Part shown: positions 1 through 8,568 of the stretch, one piece after another
Numbering within the stretch: position 1 is the stretch's first letter
How the letters are laid out: each line of letters opens with the position of its first letter
From: Dinoroseobacter sp.
GTDB lineage: Bacteria > Pseudomonadota > Alphaproteobacteria > Rhodobacterales > Rhodobacteraceae
Assembly: GCA_017643385.1 (NCBI GenBank)
Contig: JAEPNN010000003.1
Location: 363,063 to 427,062 of the forward strand
DNA: 64,000 bases
Direction: 5' to 3'
Position numbers and translations under genes: made by a program
The notes under the pieces: model-generated
What the model was told of the DNA's origin: nothing
Database searches by the model: none
What the model saw: only the letters and a program-made list of their open reading frames with translations

Positions 1-773
1 CCATACTCATCCGGTCCCGTGTGCCAGGGCATACAGCAGTAACCCAGGTCAGCAAGTGGATGCCCCAACGTCGAGAGCTCCCAGTCGAGTACCGCGACTA
101 CGCGGGGTTCGCTCGGATGAAACATTAGGTTACCAAGCCTGAAGTCCCCATGACAAAGCGCGAAGGCCCCATCGTCAGGCGGAAGCGTCTTAACAAGCCA
201 TTCGCACAAATCCTCGATAGCGGGGATCGGTGCGCAAGATGATCCGCGATACTGACGGTCCCACCTTTTGATCTGTCGCTCAAAGTAGTTTCCGGGCCGT
301 CCGAAATCCTCAAGCCCCACCGCAGCAGGCCGAACTGCATGCATTGAAGCCATGGTATTGGCCACAGCCATCCAGATGGGCGCGCGTTCCGATGGTGTCA
401 GTTCGGCAAGCGAGGTGTCTGTGAAAACGCGCCCATCAAGTCGTTCCATGAGATAGAAAGGAGTGCCGATCGACGTGGGATCGGAATGGTAGAGTACGGG
501 CTTGGGCACGGGAACATCCGTGGGGTAGAGCGCTTCCAGCACACGATACTCGCGGTCGATGGCATGGGCACCTTTCAGGATCGGTCCTCGTGGCTGTTTG
601 CGTAGGACTAGACGACGATCACCCCAGTTTAGAAAATAAGTTGGGTTCGATTGTCCACCGGCGATCCGGGAGATTGAAAAATTGCCATCATGAGCTTCGA
701 ATTGGTTGTTCAGAACGGTTTCCAGCGCATCGGCTTCAAAATCGAGATCGCCGTAGACCCCTGGTTCGATCAT
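1..773 (-). CDS. Phosphotransferase (APH/ACAD10-11 kinase-like), 3' end outside window
   Basis: Small-molecule kinase of the aminoglycoside-phosphotransferase fold, about 257 residues visible; the C-terminus lies beyond the left edge. The Brenner-type catalytic loop is clear (CHGDFRLGN: H208, D210, N215), followed by the metal-binding DWE (D230) and GHPLADLGY. A nucleotide-binding GGQSNPTY stretch is near residue 40. The ATG at 773 overlaps the stop of the upstream acyl-CoA dehydrogenase (ATGA), so the two are translationally coupled. In vertebrate ACAD10/11 this kinase and an acyl-CoA dehydrogenase are one polypeptide, and in Pseudomonas levulinate catabolism LvaA and LvaC are separate proteins. 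There the kinase phosphorylates a 4-hydroxyacyl-CoA. A role in 4-hydroxy-acid catabolism is inferred. Antibiotic resistance is unlikely in this context. Confidence 0.85.
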   Translation of the reverse strand, partial: MIEPGVYGDLDFEADALETVLNNQFEAHDGNFSISRIAGGQSNPTYFLNWGDRRLVLRKQPRGPILKGAHAIDREYRVLEALYPTDVPVPKPVLYHSDPTSIGTPFYLMERLDGRVFTDTSLAELTPSERAPIWMAVANTMASMHAVRPAAVGLEDFGRPGNYFERQIKRWDRQYRGSSCAPIPAIEDLCEWLVKTLPPDDGAFALCHGDFRLGNLMFHPSEPRVVAVLDWELSTLGHPLADLGYCCMPWHTGPDEY

Positions 774-1975
774 TTTCCGGTTTCCCACGTCCAGAAATCG
801 GCGCCTTGTGCCTCCAGATGCCGGTTCAGGAGCATCTTGTGTACTTCGTCTGCGCCATCGACGAGGCGTGCCTGCCGGGCGTAGCGATAAATCCACTCGA
901 GTACTGTGTCACAAGAATAACCACGTGCACCATTGATCTGGATCGCCACATCAGCTGCTTTATGGAGAAGATTTGCCACCTGAATCTTCGCCATCGAGAT
1001 CTCTCTTTGGGCGTAACCACCACGGTCGATTTCCCAGGCTGCCTTCATAACCAACATCCGCCCAATCTCGATCTGCATCGCAAGATCGCCCAGCATAACC
1101 TGTACGCTCTCTCGGTCGGCAAGGCGGATGCCAAAACCTTCGCGCCGCGCTGCATACTCTGTCGCGATCTCGATACAACGCTTCGACAATCCCAGCCACC
1201 GCATGCAGTGCGTCAGCCGCGCGGGCCCAAGCCGCGCCTGTGTCACTTTCAGGCCGCGCCCTTCCTCGAGGAGTATATTATCCTTGGGGATGCGCAATCC
1301 ATCAAACTTAAGTTCACAATGCCCCCCATGCTCTTCTGGTCCCATAATCGGAATCCGACGTGTGATCTCCCAGCCCGGATCATCGCGGTGAAAGAGAAAA
1401 GCGGTGTGCCCGCGACGCGCATCCTCGGATGTACGCGCAACAAGAATGAAATGCGCGGCGTCCTCGGCTCCGGTGATAAACCATTTTTTTCCTTTGACCA
1501 CGTAGGTGTCACCCTCACGACGCGCCCAAGTTTGCATCATGCCAGGGTCCGAACCGCCACCAGGGTGCGGCTCTGTCATTGCGAAGGCTGAACGTACCCG
1601 TCCGTCAACTATCGGTGCGAGCCAACGCGCTCGTTGCTCTGGCGTGCCCAGCGCCTCTAGTATCATCATATTCCCATCGTCGGGCGCAGCGGAATTGAAA
1701 ACTACAGGTCCAAAAATCGAGCGGTTCATGGCTTCGTAGCAAACGGCCATGCCAACCTTGCCGAGCCCTCTTCCTCCGGCACCCTTTGGAAGCTGCAAGC
1801 ACCACAGACCTTGCGCCCGCGCCTCGCTACGCAGACGCTCCAACGCAACCGGTCCGATATTGTCATGTGCGTCCCAATTCCCGCGATCTGCTTCAACGGG
1901 CAGGATGCGTGTTTCAACGAACTCTGCGATACGGTCACGCAGGTCGGCGATTTCGGGCGTGAGGGTGAAGTCCAT
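770..1975 (-). CDS. Acyl-CoA dehydrogenase, ACAD10/11-like
   Basis: Full-length 401-residue flavoprotein with the N-terminal helical domain, the middle beta domain (AFAMTEPHPGGGSDP, FITGAEDAAHFILVA) and the C-terminal helical domain (ARGYSCDTVLEWIYRYAR). Where medium-chain enzymes carry the catalytic Glu in a YEGT motif, this protein has VDGADEVH (Asp at about 373), as in the ACAD10/11 group. These enzymes act with a neighbouring kinase to turn 4-hydroxyacyl-CoA, via a phosphate intermediate, into enoyl-CoA. The stop overlaps the start of the kinase gene, and the SDR gene lies 6 bp upstream on the same strand, so the three form one operon. An ordinary fatty or branched-chain acyl-CoA dehydrogenase remains possible. 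Confidence 0.88.
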   Translation of the reverse strand: MDFTLTPEIADLRDRIAEFVETRILPVEADRGNWDAHDNIGPVALERLRSEARAQGLWCLQLPKGAGGRGLGKVGMAVCYEAMNRSIFGPVVFNSAAPDDGNMMILEALGTPEQRARWLAPIVDGRVRSAFAMTEPHPGGGSDPGMMQTWARREGDTYVVKGKKWFITGAEDAAHFILVARTSEDARRGHTAFLFHRDDPGWEITRRIPIMGPEEHGGHCELKFDGLRIPKDNILLEEGRGLKVTQARLGPARLTHCMRWLGLSKRCIEIATEYAARREGFGIRLADRESVQVMLGDLAMQIEIGRMLVMKAAWEIDRGGYAQREISMAKIQVANLLHKAADVAIQINGARGYSCDTVLEWIYRYARQARLVDGADEVHKMLLNRHLEAQGADFWTWETGK

Positions 1976-1981
1976 GATGTT

Positions 1982-2734
1982 CTATAATCCTGAAACGAGG
2001 TGCCCACCGTCCACGGCCATAACTGATCCTGTCATGAAGGCCGAGGCGTCTGAAGACAAAAGCAGTAGTGGCGCGTCGAGATCAGTAAGCTGCCCCAACC
2101 GTCTTTGCGGGATGCGCCGTATGAGGGCCTGACCGGCCTCGGTCGCAAAGAACTCTGTATTGATCGGCGTCTCAATATAGCCGGGGCAAAGCGCGTTGAC
2201 GCGCACACCGTGGCGCGCCCATTCAAGCGCGAACGCCTTGGTGAGATGCACAACCGCAGCTTTGGACGCCGCATAGGCCGAGACATGTCCCGCGACCCTG
2301 AGCCCAAGGATAGACGCTATATTGACGATTGATCCGCCGCCATTCTGCGCCATCCCGCGCGCGGCGGCCTGTGCAACAGCGAACACACCGGTGAGGTTCG
2401 TGTCGAGTACCCGTTGAAACGCTGACACATCCATCTCAAGTGCAGATCCCTCTTCGCTGATGCCAGCATTGTTTATCACTATATCGTATGCGTGCTCAGC
2501 GAAGGCCGCCGTGACCGAAGCTGGATCGGTTACGTCGAGACGCACTGCAGCGGCACGGTGGCCCATCTTGGTGATCGCTTCGGCCTCCGCACTGACCTTT
2601 TTAAGCCGTCGCGCCGCAAGGGTGACCTCGGCGCCCGCCTCGGCAAGTAGCCCTGCGAAATGTAAACCGAGACCGCTTGATGCGCCCGTTACGAGCGCCC
2701 GCTTGCCTTTGACGGTGAGTCCCATTTCACCCAT
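1982..2734 (-). CDS. SDR-family NAD(P)-dependent oxidoreductase
   Basis: Classical short-chain dehydrogenase of about 250 residues. The cofactor motif TGASSGLG lies near residue 16, NNAG at 88-91, and the catalytic S141, Y154 (YAASK) and K158 are all present. The C-terminal MAVDGGHLVSGL is typical of the family. The open frame extends to 2806, but the upstream residues are Cys/Arg-rich and unlike the family. The ATG at 2734 (GGGA nine bases upstream) or 2725 is the likely start, so the N-terminus is uncertain by a few codons. It is first in an operon with the acyl-CoA dehydrogenase and kinase. A 3-hydroxyacyl-CoA or hydroxy-acid oxidoreductase role fits, but the substrate cannot be read from sequence. 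Confidence 0.85.
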   Translation of the reverse strand: MGEMGLTVKGKRALVTGASSGLGLHFAGLLAEAGAEVTLAARRLKKVSAEAEAITKMGHRAAAVRLDVTDPASVTAAFAEHAYDIVINNAGISEEGSALEMDVSAFQRVLDTNLTGVFAVAQAAARGMAQNGGGSIVNIASILGLRVAGHVSAYAASKAAVVHLTKAFALEWARHGVRVNALCPGYIETPINTEFFATEAGQALIRRIPQRRLGQLTDLDAPLLLLSSDASAFMTGSVMAVDGGHLVSGL

Positions 2735-2947
2735 ACTCATAATTCCCGGCATTTGCATATCGGTCGATCTTTTGCATCTGCATGCTTTGCACCGATGCCA
2801 CCGCACGTGTGGAGTTCAGGGAATGTCCAGCTCTCTTGCGCTCAAAGCGATTGGTATTTGAATTCAGTGGTTTCAACAGCGTTCCGAGTTCTAAATTCGA
2901 TATCGAGTAAACTCATGGAAAATCGCGTTAGAGTCGAGGCCGAACCG

Positions 2948-3697
2948 CTAAGCAGTCCCAACATTTATTGACGGCGCGCGTGCAAGAAAGGCTCTAAGAA
3001 TTCGGTTAAAGTCCTCGGGGTTTTCAAGATGAACAGCATGAGCACAGTTTGGCAAAACGCAGAGCCTTGTCTTTGGAATGCACCGCCAAAGGGTTTCAAT
3101 TTGCAGCCAATTATACGTGCGATCTTGATCGCCCCAAATGATGAGGGTTTCGGGGTTTAGGTCAGCTAGTTTGTCCTCGCCCGTCCACCCTTCCATTGCA
3201 TCCAATCCAGCATGAATAGCGTTCAAACTTGCCCGCTGTGCAATTGCCGCGCAGCTTTCGTAAGCCGGGGACCCCTCTTTTTCGAGGAACCAAGTGGCTG
3301 CAATACGCCGTGCAGTTGCGCGTGCCCCATCGGTTGTGGCGCGCATTTGACTTTGGGCAATCGTTTCAAACCGTCCAGGAATGACACCAAGAGGCCCAGT
3401 AGCATAGAGAATGAGCTTTTCGATCTGATCCGGGATGCGTCGCGCTACGTCTTGCACGATCATGCCACCCATGGAGTGACCGAGCAAATTGAAGCGTTTG
3501 ACCCCGCGATTTTCCAACTCTCCAATAACCCAATCTGCGAAGCCCGATATCGAACTTATGACGGGTAAAGACGAATTGCATCCGAAACCCGGCAGATCGA
3601 GGGCGATCACCTCGCAGGTATCCTCAAGCGCTGTCTTCTGAGCCGCCCACTGTGCGCTTCCCCCCATGAACCCATGGACCATGACAAGTGGGATCAC
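2948..3697 (-). CDS. Alpha/beta-fold hydrolase
   Basis: 249 residues. The family features are visible: oxyanion-side VMVHGF at the N-terminus, nucleophile elbow LLGHSMGG (S75), acid D192 (WGDQD) and H220 (NCAH). There is no signal peptide, so it is cytoplasmic. Its start overlaps the stop of the ABC permease (3694-3697), making it the last gene of the lyase/ABC-transporter operon. It probably acts on the imported compound or a product of the lyase, for example an ester or C-C bond. The sequence does not say which. Confidence 0.85.
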   Translation of the reverse strand: MIPLVMVHGFMGGSAQWAAQKTALEDTCEVIALDLPGFGCNSSLPVISSISGFADWVIGELENRGVKRFNLLGHSMGGMIVQDVARRIPDQIEKLILYATGPLGVIPGRFETIAQSQMRATTDGARATARRIAATWFLEKEGSPAYESCAAIAQRASLNAIHAGLDAMEGWTGEDKLADLNPETLIIWGDQDRTYNWLQIETLWRCIPKTRLCVLPNCAHAVHLENPEDFNRILRAFLARAPSINVGTA

Positions 3698-5235
3698 TTG
3701 CGCTGACCTTGCACGATACGATCAAGGATCATGGCACAGAACAGGATCGCAAATCCGGCCAGAATGCCCTGTCCGACATTCGCGTATTGCAGGGCTTCGA
3801 GCACATCTTCGCCAAGCCCTTTTGCCCCGATCAGCGATGCCACCACAACCATGGCAAGCGACAACATAATCGTCTGATTGATCCCGGCCCGGATCGACGG
3901 GCTCGCCAATGGAAGATCAACGCGTGTGAGCAGATACCATTTATTGGCACCAAATGAGATCGCGGCTTCTCGGACGCTTTCCGGAACACCGCGCAAACCC
4001 AAAACGGTCAAGCGTACGACCGGCGTACCCCCAAAAATCATCGTCGTTACAACTGCCGCTGGCTTACCTGTGCCAAAAAACGCAATTACGGGGATCATGA
4101 AGACAAACGCCGGCATCGTTTGCATGAAGTCCATGATTGGCTGGATCGCTGCATAAAATCGCGGACGGCGTGCTGCAAACATACCCAAGGGGATACCGAT
4201 CACGATCGAGAGGCAGGCTGCGGTTCCGAGCAAGGCCAGCGTTGTCATCGCCTTTTCCCAGAACCCCAGGAAGCCCATGTAAGACAGGAATGCCGCCGAA
4301 TATATCGCCATCCGCACCCCAGCCGTTAGCCATGTCAGCAGGATTATCAGCGCGGCAATAACGATCCAGGGGGTACTAACAAAGATGATTTCGAGGGCAT
4401 CCAGTACAACGCGGATGACCCACGTTATTCCGTCAAAAAGAGCGTCGCCGTTGAGTACTGCCCAGTCAAAGAAGTTTTCGACCCAGGCAATGCTCGTCAA
4501 TCGGATGCCGGGCTCAGTTGGAAAATCGCTTAACAGTTCAAAACGGTCCGGGAAACTGTAGTGCAGCATAGCAGCAAGCACGATCAGGATCATGAAAACT
4601 GCACTGAGAAGAATGTGCGAAACGGGCATGCCTGATCGTATAGTTCTATCGGACACCCAGTCTGAAAAACGCGCTTCCAAGGCCCAGTTCGCGACCGTGG
4701 CCTGAACAGCCTTGGCAGCAAGCAGGATAAGAATGCCAACCATGACGATCTGCGGCCCTTGGGCCGCAAGCGCCGCTGCTTCCTCGCGAATGCCTCCTAT
4801 ATTTGCCTCCAAGCTATCCACCGCACGTTGGAACGCATCAACCCGATCTGAGCCGTCTTCAATGGCTGCAGCAAGCTGTCTTCGGCGGAGGTCCAATGTG
4901 CCTTCAATGGAGGCAATGCGCGCCATCGCGTCAGCCGCAAGATCCCCGAACAAACCTCGCGCAATCTGCACTAACGCAAGAGCCTCGATAATCAGGAACG
5001 GCAAAGCCCAAGACCATAATCCGCGCGCGCCGAACCAAATCGGACCAAAGAGCCCTGCCATCAAATTGAAGGTTGGCGTGAACCGCGACGATGCGCCGAT
5101 CTTATTGAAATTATCGATATAATAGTCTGAGCTAGTGCGTACGAAGGTACGGATATTTTCACGCCGTTCTTCGGCATAAGCTTGAGCTGCGTCGCTGTTG
5201 GGATCGTCGAGTGGATTTACTTCTGTGTCACTCAT
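3694..5235 (-). CDS. Glycine-betaine/proline-type ABC permease with long N-terminal extension
   Basis: 513 residues, against about 280-350 for ProW/OpuAB. The C-terminal half is the conserved permease: GIPLGMFAARRP, QTMPAFVFMIPVIAFFG, and the EAA-like loop around SFGANKWYLLTRVDLPLASP. The first 220 or so residues are extra. They hold a stretch resembling DUF2628 (FNLMAGLFGPIWFGARGLW, about 55-75) followed by membrane segments, then a predicted amphipathic or coiled-coil helix (about 100-155) and another membrane segment. The start overlaps the stop of the ATPase gene (ATGA). It forms the membrane channel with the adjacent ATPase and binding protein. The function of the extension is unknown; docking or regulation is a guess. 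Confidence 0.85.
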   Translation of the reverse strand: MSDTEVNPLDDPNSDAAQAYAEERRENIRTFVRTSSDYYIDNFNKIGASSRFTPTFNLMAGLFGPIWFGARGLWSWALPFLIIEALALVQIARGLFGDLAADAMARIASIEGTLDLRRRQLAAAIEDGSDRVDAFQRAVDSLEANIGGIREEAAALAAQGPQIVMVGILILLAAKAVQATVANWALEARFSDWVSDRTIRSGMPVSHILLSAVFMILIVLAAMLHYSFPDRFELLSDFPTEPGIRLTSIAWVENFFDWAVLNGDALFDGITWVIRVVLDALEIIFVSTPWIVIAALIILLTWLTAGVRMAIYSAAFLSYMGFLGFWEKAMTTLALLGTAACLSIVIGIPLGMFAARRPRFYAAIQPIMDFMQTMPAFVFMIPVIAFFGTGKPAAVVTTMIFGGTPVVRLTVLGLRGVPESVREAAISFGANKWYLLTRVDLPLASPSIRAGINQTIMLSLAMVVVASLIGAKGLGEDVLEALQYANVGQGILAGFAILFCAMILDRIVQGQRK

Positions 5236-6293
5236 GACATTTCGGTGCCTTCGATCACTGTACGCAAAAGGTCAGCGCGGGTGATGATGCCTGCATCCAT
5301 CCCCGCTTCTGCGACCAAGATCGGGTTGTCGTCATCAATTGCGAGGTTGATCAATTTGCTCAACGTCTCTTTCCCATCCACACGCGCCAGATCCGCAGGA
5401 ATTGGACCAGTCTTCGCGATATAGGTTTCAAGCGGTTGCATGACTGCATCAGCGTGCACCACTTTCAGACGTGAAATGCCCGCGACGAAATCAGCCACGT
5501 AGTCATCCGCAGGGTTCATGACTATGTCTTCCGCAGTACCAATTTGAACAACCATGCCGTCGCGCATGATTGCGATGCGGTCCCCAATGCGGACAGCCTC
5601 GTCCAAATCATGGGTGATGAATATTGTTGTCTTCTTCAGAATTTTTGACAGACGGATAAACTCGTCCTGCAATTGACGCCTTATAAGAGGGTCTAGAGCA
5701 GAAAATGGTTCATCCATCAGCAAGACATCAGGGTTAGCGGCGAGCGCGCGCGCCAGCCCAACACGTTGCTGCATCCCCCCGGATAGCTCATGTGCAAATT
5801 TCGAGCCCCAAGCGCCTAACTCAACAACATCAAGGATCGCAGCAGCCTGGCGCATACGCTCGTTCTTCGAAACCTGTCGAATTTCAAGCGGCATGGCGAC
5901 ATTGTCCAAAACAGACCGATGCGGCAGCAGAGCAAAGTTCTGGAAGACCATACCAATCTTACGATTGCGGAAGGATTGTAGTTCCTTGGCTCCAAGGGCC
6001 ATCACATCAGTGCCCTCAATCGCAATTTTGCCCGCTGTGGGTTCAAGCAAGCGATTGAAATGGCGGACGAGCGTTGACTTGCCACTACCAGAAAGTCCCA
6101 TGATGCAGAAAATCTCGCCTCGGTTTACCGACAGGCTCACATCTGCCACTCCGACGACAGCATTAAACTCAGCTAAAACATCGGCTTTGGTGAGGCCACG
6201 GTCCTGAATGGCTTTTAGTGCGAGCTCTGGTCGGGCACCAAAGATTTTCCAGACATTGGAAATCTCAATGACCGGGTCATCTTGTACTTTCAT
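5232..6293 (-). CDS. Glycine-betaine/proline-type ABC ATPase (ProV/OpuAA-like)
   Basis: About 353 residues. Walker A GLSGSGKST at 66-74, Q-loop MVFQNFALLPH, signature LSGGMQQR, Walker B LLMDEPFSALD and H-loop THDLDEA are all intact. The ProV-type N-terminal region (SNVWKIFG) and a C-terminal CBS-like segment (ADLARVDGKETLSKL to the end) place it in the quaternary-amine uptake family, where CBS domains sense ionic strength. The open frame runs to 6323, but a hairpin with a T-run (6309-6343) covers that upstream ATG. The ATG at 6293 is therefore the better start. It is followed by the overlapping permease gene. Confidence 0.9.
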   Translation of the reverse strand: MKVQDDPVIEISNVWKIFGARPELALKAIQDRGLTKADVLAEFNAVVGVADVSLSVNRGEIFCIMGLSGSGKSTLVRHFNRLLEPTAGKIAIEGTDVMALGAKELQSFRNRKIGMVFQNFALLPHRSVLDNVAMPLEIRQVSKNERMRQAAAILDVVELGAWGSKFAHELSGGMQQRVGLARALAANPDVLLMDEPFSALDPLIRRQLQDEFIRLSKILKKTTIFITHDLDEAVRIGDRIAIMRDGMVVQIGTAEDIVMNPADDYVADFVAGISRLKVVHADAVMQPLETYIAKTGPIPADLARVDGKETLSKLINLAIDDDNPILVAEAGMDAGIITRADLLRTVIEGTEMS

Positions 6294-6308
6294 CAAACCG
6301 CCCACCGT

Positions 6309-6343
6309 AAAAAATGTCGGCACTAAAAACTTCTAGCGCCGAC
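6309..6343 (-). terminator. Stem-loop plus T6 between binding protein and ATPase genes
   Basis: On the minus strand, GTCGGCGCTA (6343-6334) pairs with TAGTGCCGAC (6325-6316) over ten positions including one G-U, with an 8-nt loop, followed by A and six Ts (6314-6309). This has the form of an intrinsic terminator. It sits just after the binding-protein gene inside an operon, so it probably acts as a partial terminator that keeps binding-protein mRNA in excess. Confidence 0.6.
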
Positions 6344-6366
6344 ACATGTTTTATCCTGACTTTGCC

Positions 6367-7326
6367 CTAAAGACCCAACATCGCATCGACCCGGTCAGAG
6401 TTTGCTGCAACCCATTCAGCGGCAACCTCTGCCGGATCACGATCATTGGCACTGATCTCGAACGCTAGCCCGCTTACATCCTGCGCATTCAGCGAGAAGT
6501 TTGCAAAGAACTCGGCAATGGCTGGCGACCGATCCACAAGTGAATTTGACCAAGCAATTTGTACCTGCTTCAGGTCGTCCTTGGTTGCAACCATGGACAT
6601 TTCATACCAATCCGCGTTGTCGGATGGTTGAACCATAATGTACTTCTCAGGATCATAGGTCGGCTCGGTCAGCATGGTCACGTCAAACATGAACCAGACA
6701 GCGTGTGGTTCATAGCAGTAGAAGGCATACCCTTCACCTTTTGCGATACTGTCTCTGATGCGTGCAGTCTTCACGGCTTCTTCGGCACGGATCGGCTCAA
6801 TGAAGTCCAGAAGGCCATAGTCCCGGGTCTTGACCTCGTTCACGTTGGCAGAGGCCCAACCTGGGGCGCCAATCCACATTTCGCCAAGACCGTTGCCGTC
6901 ACTATCCATTGCGGCCGCGACGTCAGGACGGCCCAGATCAGCAATATCAGTGATGTTCATCGCGGCTGCAAAGTCTTGAGACACACAGAAGCCCTGATTG
7001 CCCTGATAAGGGTTGCTGGAGAGCGTCACGGTTCCCGCCTCATCTACATACTGACGTGTGAAGCTCTCTTGGTTTGGCAACCAAACGTCTGGGTGCACAT
7101 CAATGTCGCCCTCCCCTTGATCCATCGCCTGGAAGATTGTCGCATTGTTACCAGGGACATATTCAACCGTGCCACCAATGCGCGAAGTTACAACTTCACC
7201 CAAAACATATGCGATAGCTTGAGCGCCTGTCCACGATGGAACGCCGATATTCACTTCTTCGGCGAAGGCTGGCACTGCAATCACACTTGCGATTGCTGCG
7301 GCCGTCAGGTTTCTCTTGATAGTCAT
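6367..7326 (-). CDS. Glycine-betaine/proline-type ABC substrate-binding protein (OpuAC family)
   Basis: 319 residues with a Sec signal peptide (cleavage probably after VPAFA, residue 22). The rest matches the OpuAC fold: NIGVPSWTGAQAIAYVLGEV, GEGDIDVHPDVWLPNQ, GLGEMWIGAPGWASANV, YAFYCYEPHAVWF. Aromatic residues in such positions build the cation-pi box for quaternary ammonium groups, so a betaine-like or zwitterionic ligand is likely. It lies between the lyase gene (36 bp upstream) and the ATPase, with a terminator-like hairpin downstream. The exact ligand cannot be told. The lyase next door suggests a sulfur- or sulfonate-containing zwitterion. Confidence 0.9.
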   Translation of the reverse strand: MTIKRNLTAAAIASVIAVPAFAEEVNIGVPSWTGAQAIAYVLGEVVTSRIGGTVEYVPGNNATIFQAMDQGEGDIDVHPDVWLPNQESFTRQYVDEAGTVTLSSNPYQGNQGFCVSQDFAAAMNITDIADLGRPDVAAAMDSDGNGLGEMWIGAPGWASANVNEVKTRDYGLLDFIEPIRAEEAVKTARIRDSIAKGEGYAFYCYEPHAVWFMFDVTMLTEPTYDPEKYIMVQPSDNADWYEMSMVATKDDLKQVQIAWSNSLVDRSPAIAEFFANFSLNAQDVSGLAFEISANDRDPAEVAAEWVAANSDRVDAMLGL

Positions 7327-7362
7327 TTCTTGAGTCTCCTTGTTGGTTCTTTCTTCTAGTTT

Positions 7363-8460
7363 TCAGTTAGTTACATATCCCGGCAACTCAAAGGTATCGG
7401 GATATCCAAATAGTGCAGCACTGCCGCCGGTGTGCAAAAAGACGACATTGTCCATTCCTTCAAAATGGCCTTTGCGTGTTAGGTCGATTAGGCCATCAAG
7501 CCCTTTGCCAGAATACACCGGATCAAAAAGCAGCCCCTCGGTTTCCGCCAATAACTTTAGCGCCTCGACCATACCTTCGGTTGGGACACCGTAGCCTGCA
7601 CCGACATAATTACAGTTCGCCCGCACGTCTGATCGTGCAACTTCGGCAGCGCTACCCAGATACGTGAGGGTTTTGACTGCGAGGTCATAGACCATCTGTT
7701 CTTGCTTCTCTTGTGGGGCTCTGACGCCAATCCCCAGCAAATGAATGTCGCTTTCGATAGCAGCAAGCCCGGCCACCAATCCGGCCTGCGTACCTGAGCT
7801 GCCAGTGGCATGTATCAGCGCGTCGACCTTGAGCCCCATGTCGCTGGCTTGTTCAACAAGTTCCCTTGCGCAATTCACATAGCCAAGCGCGCCAATCTCA
7901 TTCGAGCCGCCACCTGGGATGATGTACGGACGCCGACCCTGCTTGCGAAGCGTCTGCGCCAGGATCTCCATCTCAGCATTCATATCCGCCCCACCGCCGC
8001 GCTTGGAAACCGTCGCTCCGTGCAGGCGGTCCAACAACACATTGCCGCTCATGTTGTAGCTTACGTCATTTGATCCGGTTCGGTCCTCCAACAGGATATT
8101 GCAAGCCATTCCCAACTTGGCAGCTGCCGCAGCAGTTTGACGGGCATGGTTCGATTGGGTCGCACCTTGTGTGATGATCGTATCAGCGCGCTGATTTTGC
8201 GCGTCCGCCATCAAATATTCCAGCTTACGGGTCTTGTTGCCGCCCGATGACAGACCTGTGCAATCGTCACGTTTTATCCAAAAACGCGGCCCACCGAGAA
8301 TTTCGCTGAGCCTGTCCATAGGCTCTAGTGGCGTTGGCAAGTGCCCCAAAGCTACGCGAGGGAATTTGGCCAGTCGCAGCGCAAGGTCTTTACAACGGCT
8401 CGACATCAGGTCGGCACCGTCTGCTCCAGATACACTTGCGACTTGATCAGTTAAAACCAC
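7363..8460 (-). CDS. PLP-dependent lyase, L-cysteate sulfo-lyase / D-cysteine desulfhydrase family
   Basis: 365 residues of the ACC-deaminase/D-cysteine desulfhydrase fold-type II family. The PLP lysine is K76 in [11 protein letters not shown]. Further family blocks are [41 protein letters not shown] and [11 protein letters not shown] (phosphate loop). Roseobacter CuyA (L-cysteate to pyruvate, ammonia and sulfite) has the same blocks, so cysteate lyase is a reasonable guess. D-cysteine desulfhydrase or a lyase for another beta-substituted amino acid cannot be excluded. The start is GTG at 8460, chosen because GGAAGGGGG lies five bases upstream. First gene of the transporter operon and divergent from a LysR regulator. 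Confidence 0.85.
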   Translation of the reverse strand: MVLTDQVASVSGADGADLMSSRCKDLALRLAKFPRVALGHLPTPLEPMDRLSEILGGPRFWIKRDDCTGLSSGGNKTRKLEYLMADAQNQRADTIITQGATQSNHARQTAAAAAKLGMACNILLEDRTGSNDVSYNMSGNVLLDRLHGATVSKRGGGADMNAEMEILAQTLRKQGRRPYIIPGGGSNEIGALGYVNCARELVEQASDMGLKVDALIHATGSSGTQAGLVAGLAAIESDIHLLGIGVRAPQEKQEQMVYDLAVKTLTYLGSAAEVARSDVRANCNYVGAGYGVPTEGMVEALKLLAETEGLLFDPVYSGKGLDGLIDLTRKGHFEGMDNVVFLHTGGSAALFGYPDTFELPGYVTN

Positions 8461-8476
8461 AATTACCCCCTTCCAA

Positions 8477-8507
8477 GCTTTGGTAAAAGCTTCATCTAGA
8501 CCAAAGC
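8477..8507. promoter_or_regulatory. Inverted repeat in lyase-lysR intergenic region
   Basis: GCTTTGGT (8477-8484) and ACCAAAGC (8500-8507) form a perfect 8-bp inverted repeat with a 15-bp centre. It lies immediately upstream of the GTG of the lyase gene, where the promoter of that operon should be. It is a candidate binding site for the LysR protein encoded next door. Confidence 0.4.
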
Positions 8508-8534
8508 AAAAAAACAGTGCAAATTTTTACGACC

Positions 8535-8555
8535 GCTCATAAAATTTGTATGAGC
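8535..8555. promoter_or_regulatory. LysR-type operator candidate
   Basis: GCTCATA (8535-8541) and TATGAGC (8549-8555) form a perfect 7-bp inverted repeat around an AT-rich 7-bp centre, which is the usual shape of a LysR box. It ends just before the ribosome-binding site of the lysR gene, so it fits autoregulation and control of the divergent operon. Confidence 0.5.
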
Positions 8556-8568
8556 AAGTGGAGGATGC

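Noticed and set aside
1..773. Aminoglycoside resistance gene
   Set aside because: The APH fold is present, but the coupling to an ACAD10/11-like dehydrogenase points to a metabolic kinase.
590..1591. 333-codon open frame on the plus strand
   Set aside because: It lies opposite the kinase and acyl-CoA dehydrogenase genes, whose protein motifs are unmistakable; its translation is His/Cys/Arg-rich with no family resemblance.
6559..7359. 266-codon open frame on the plus strand
   Set aside because: Antisense to the OpuAC-type binding-protein gene; composition is atypical and there is no start signal.
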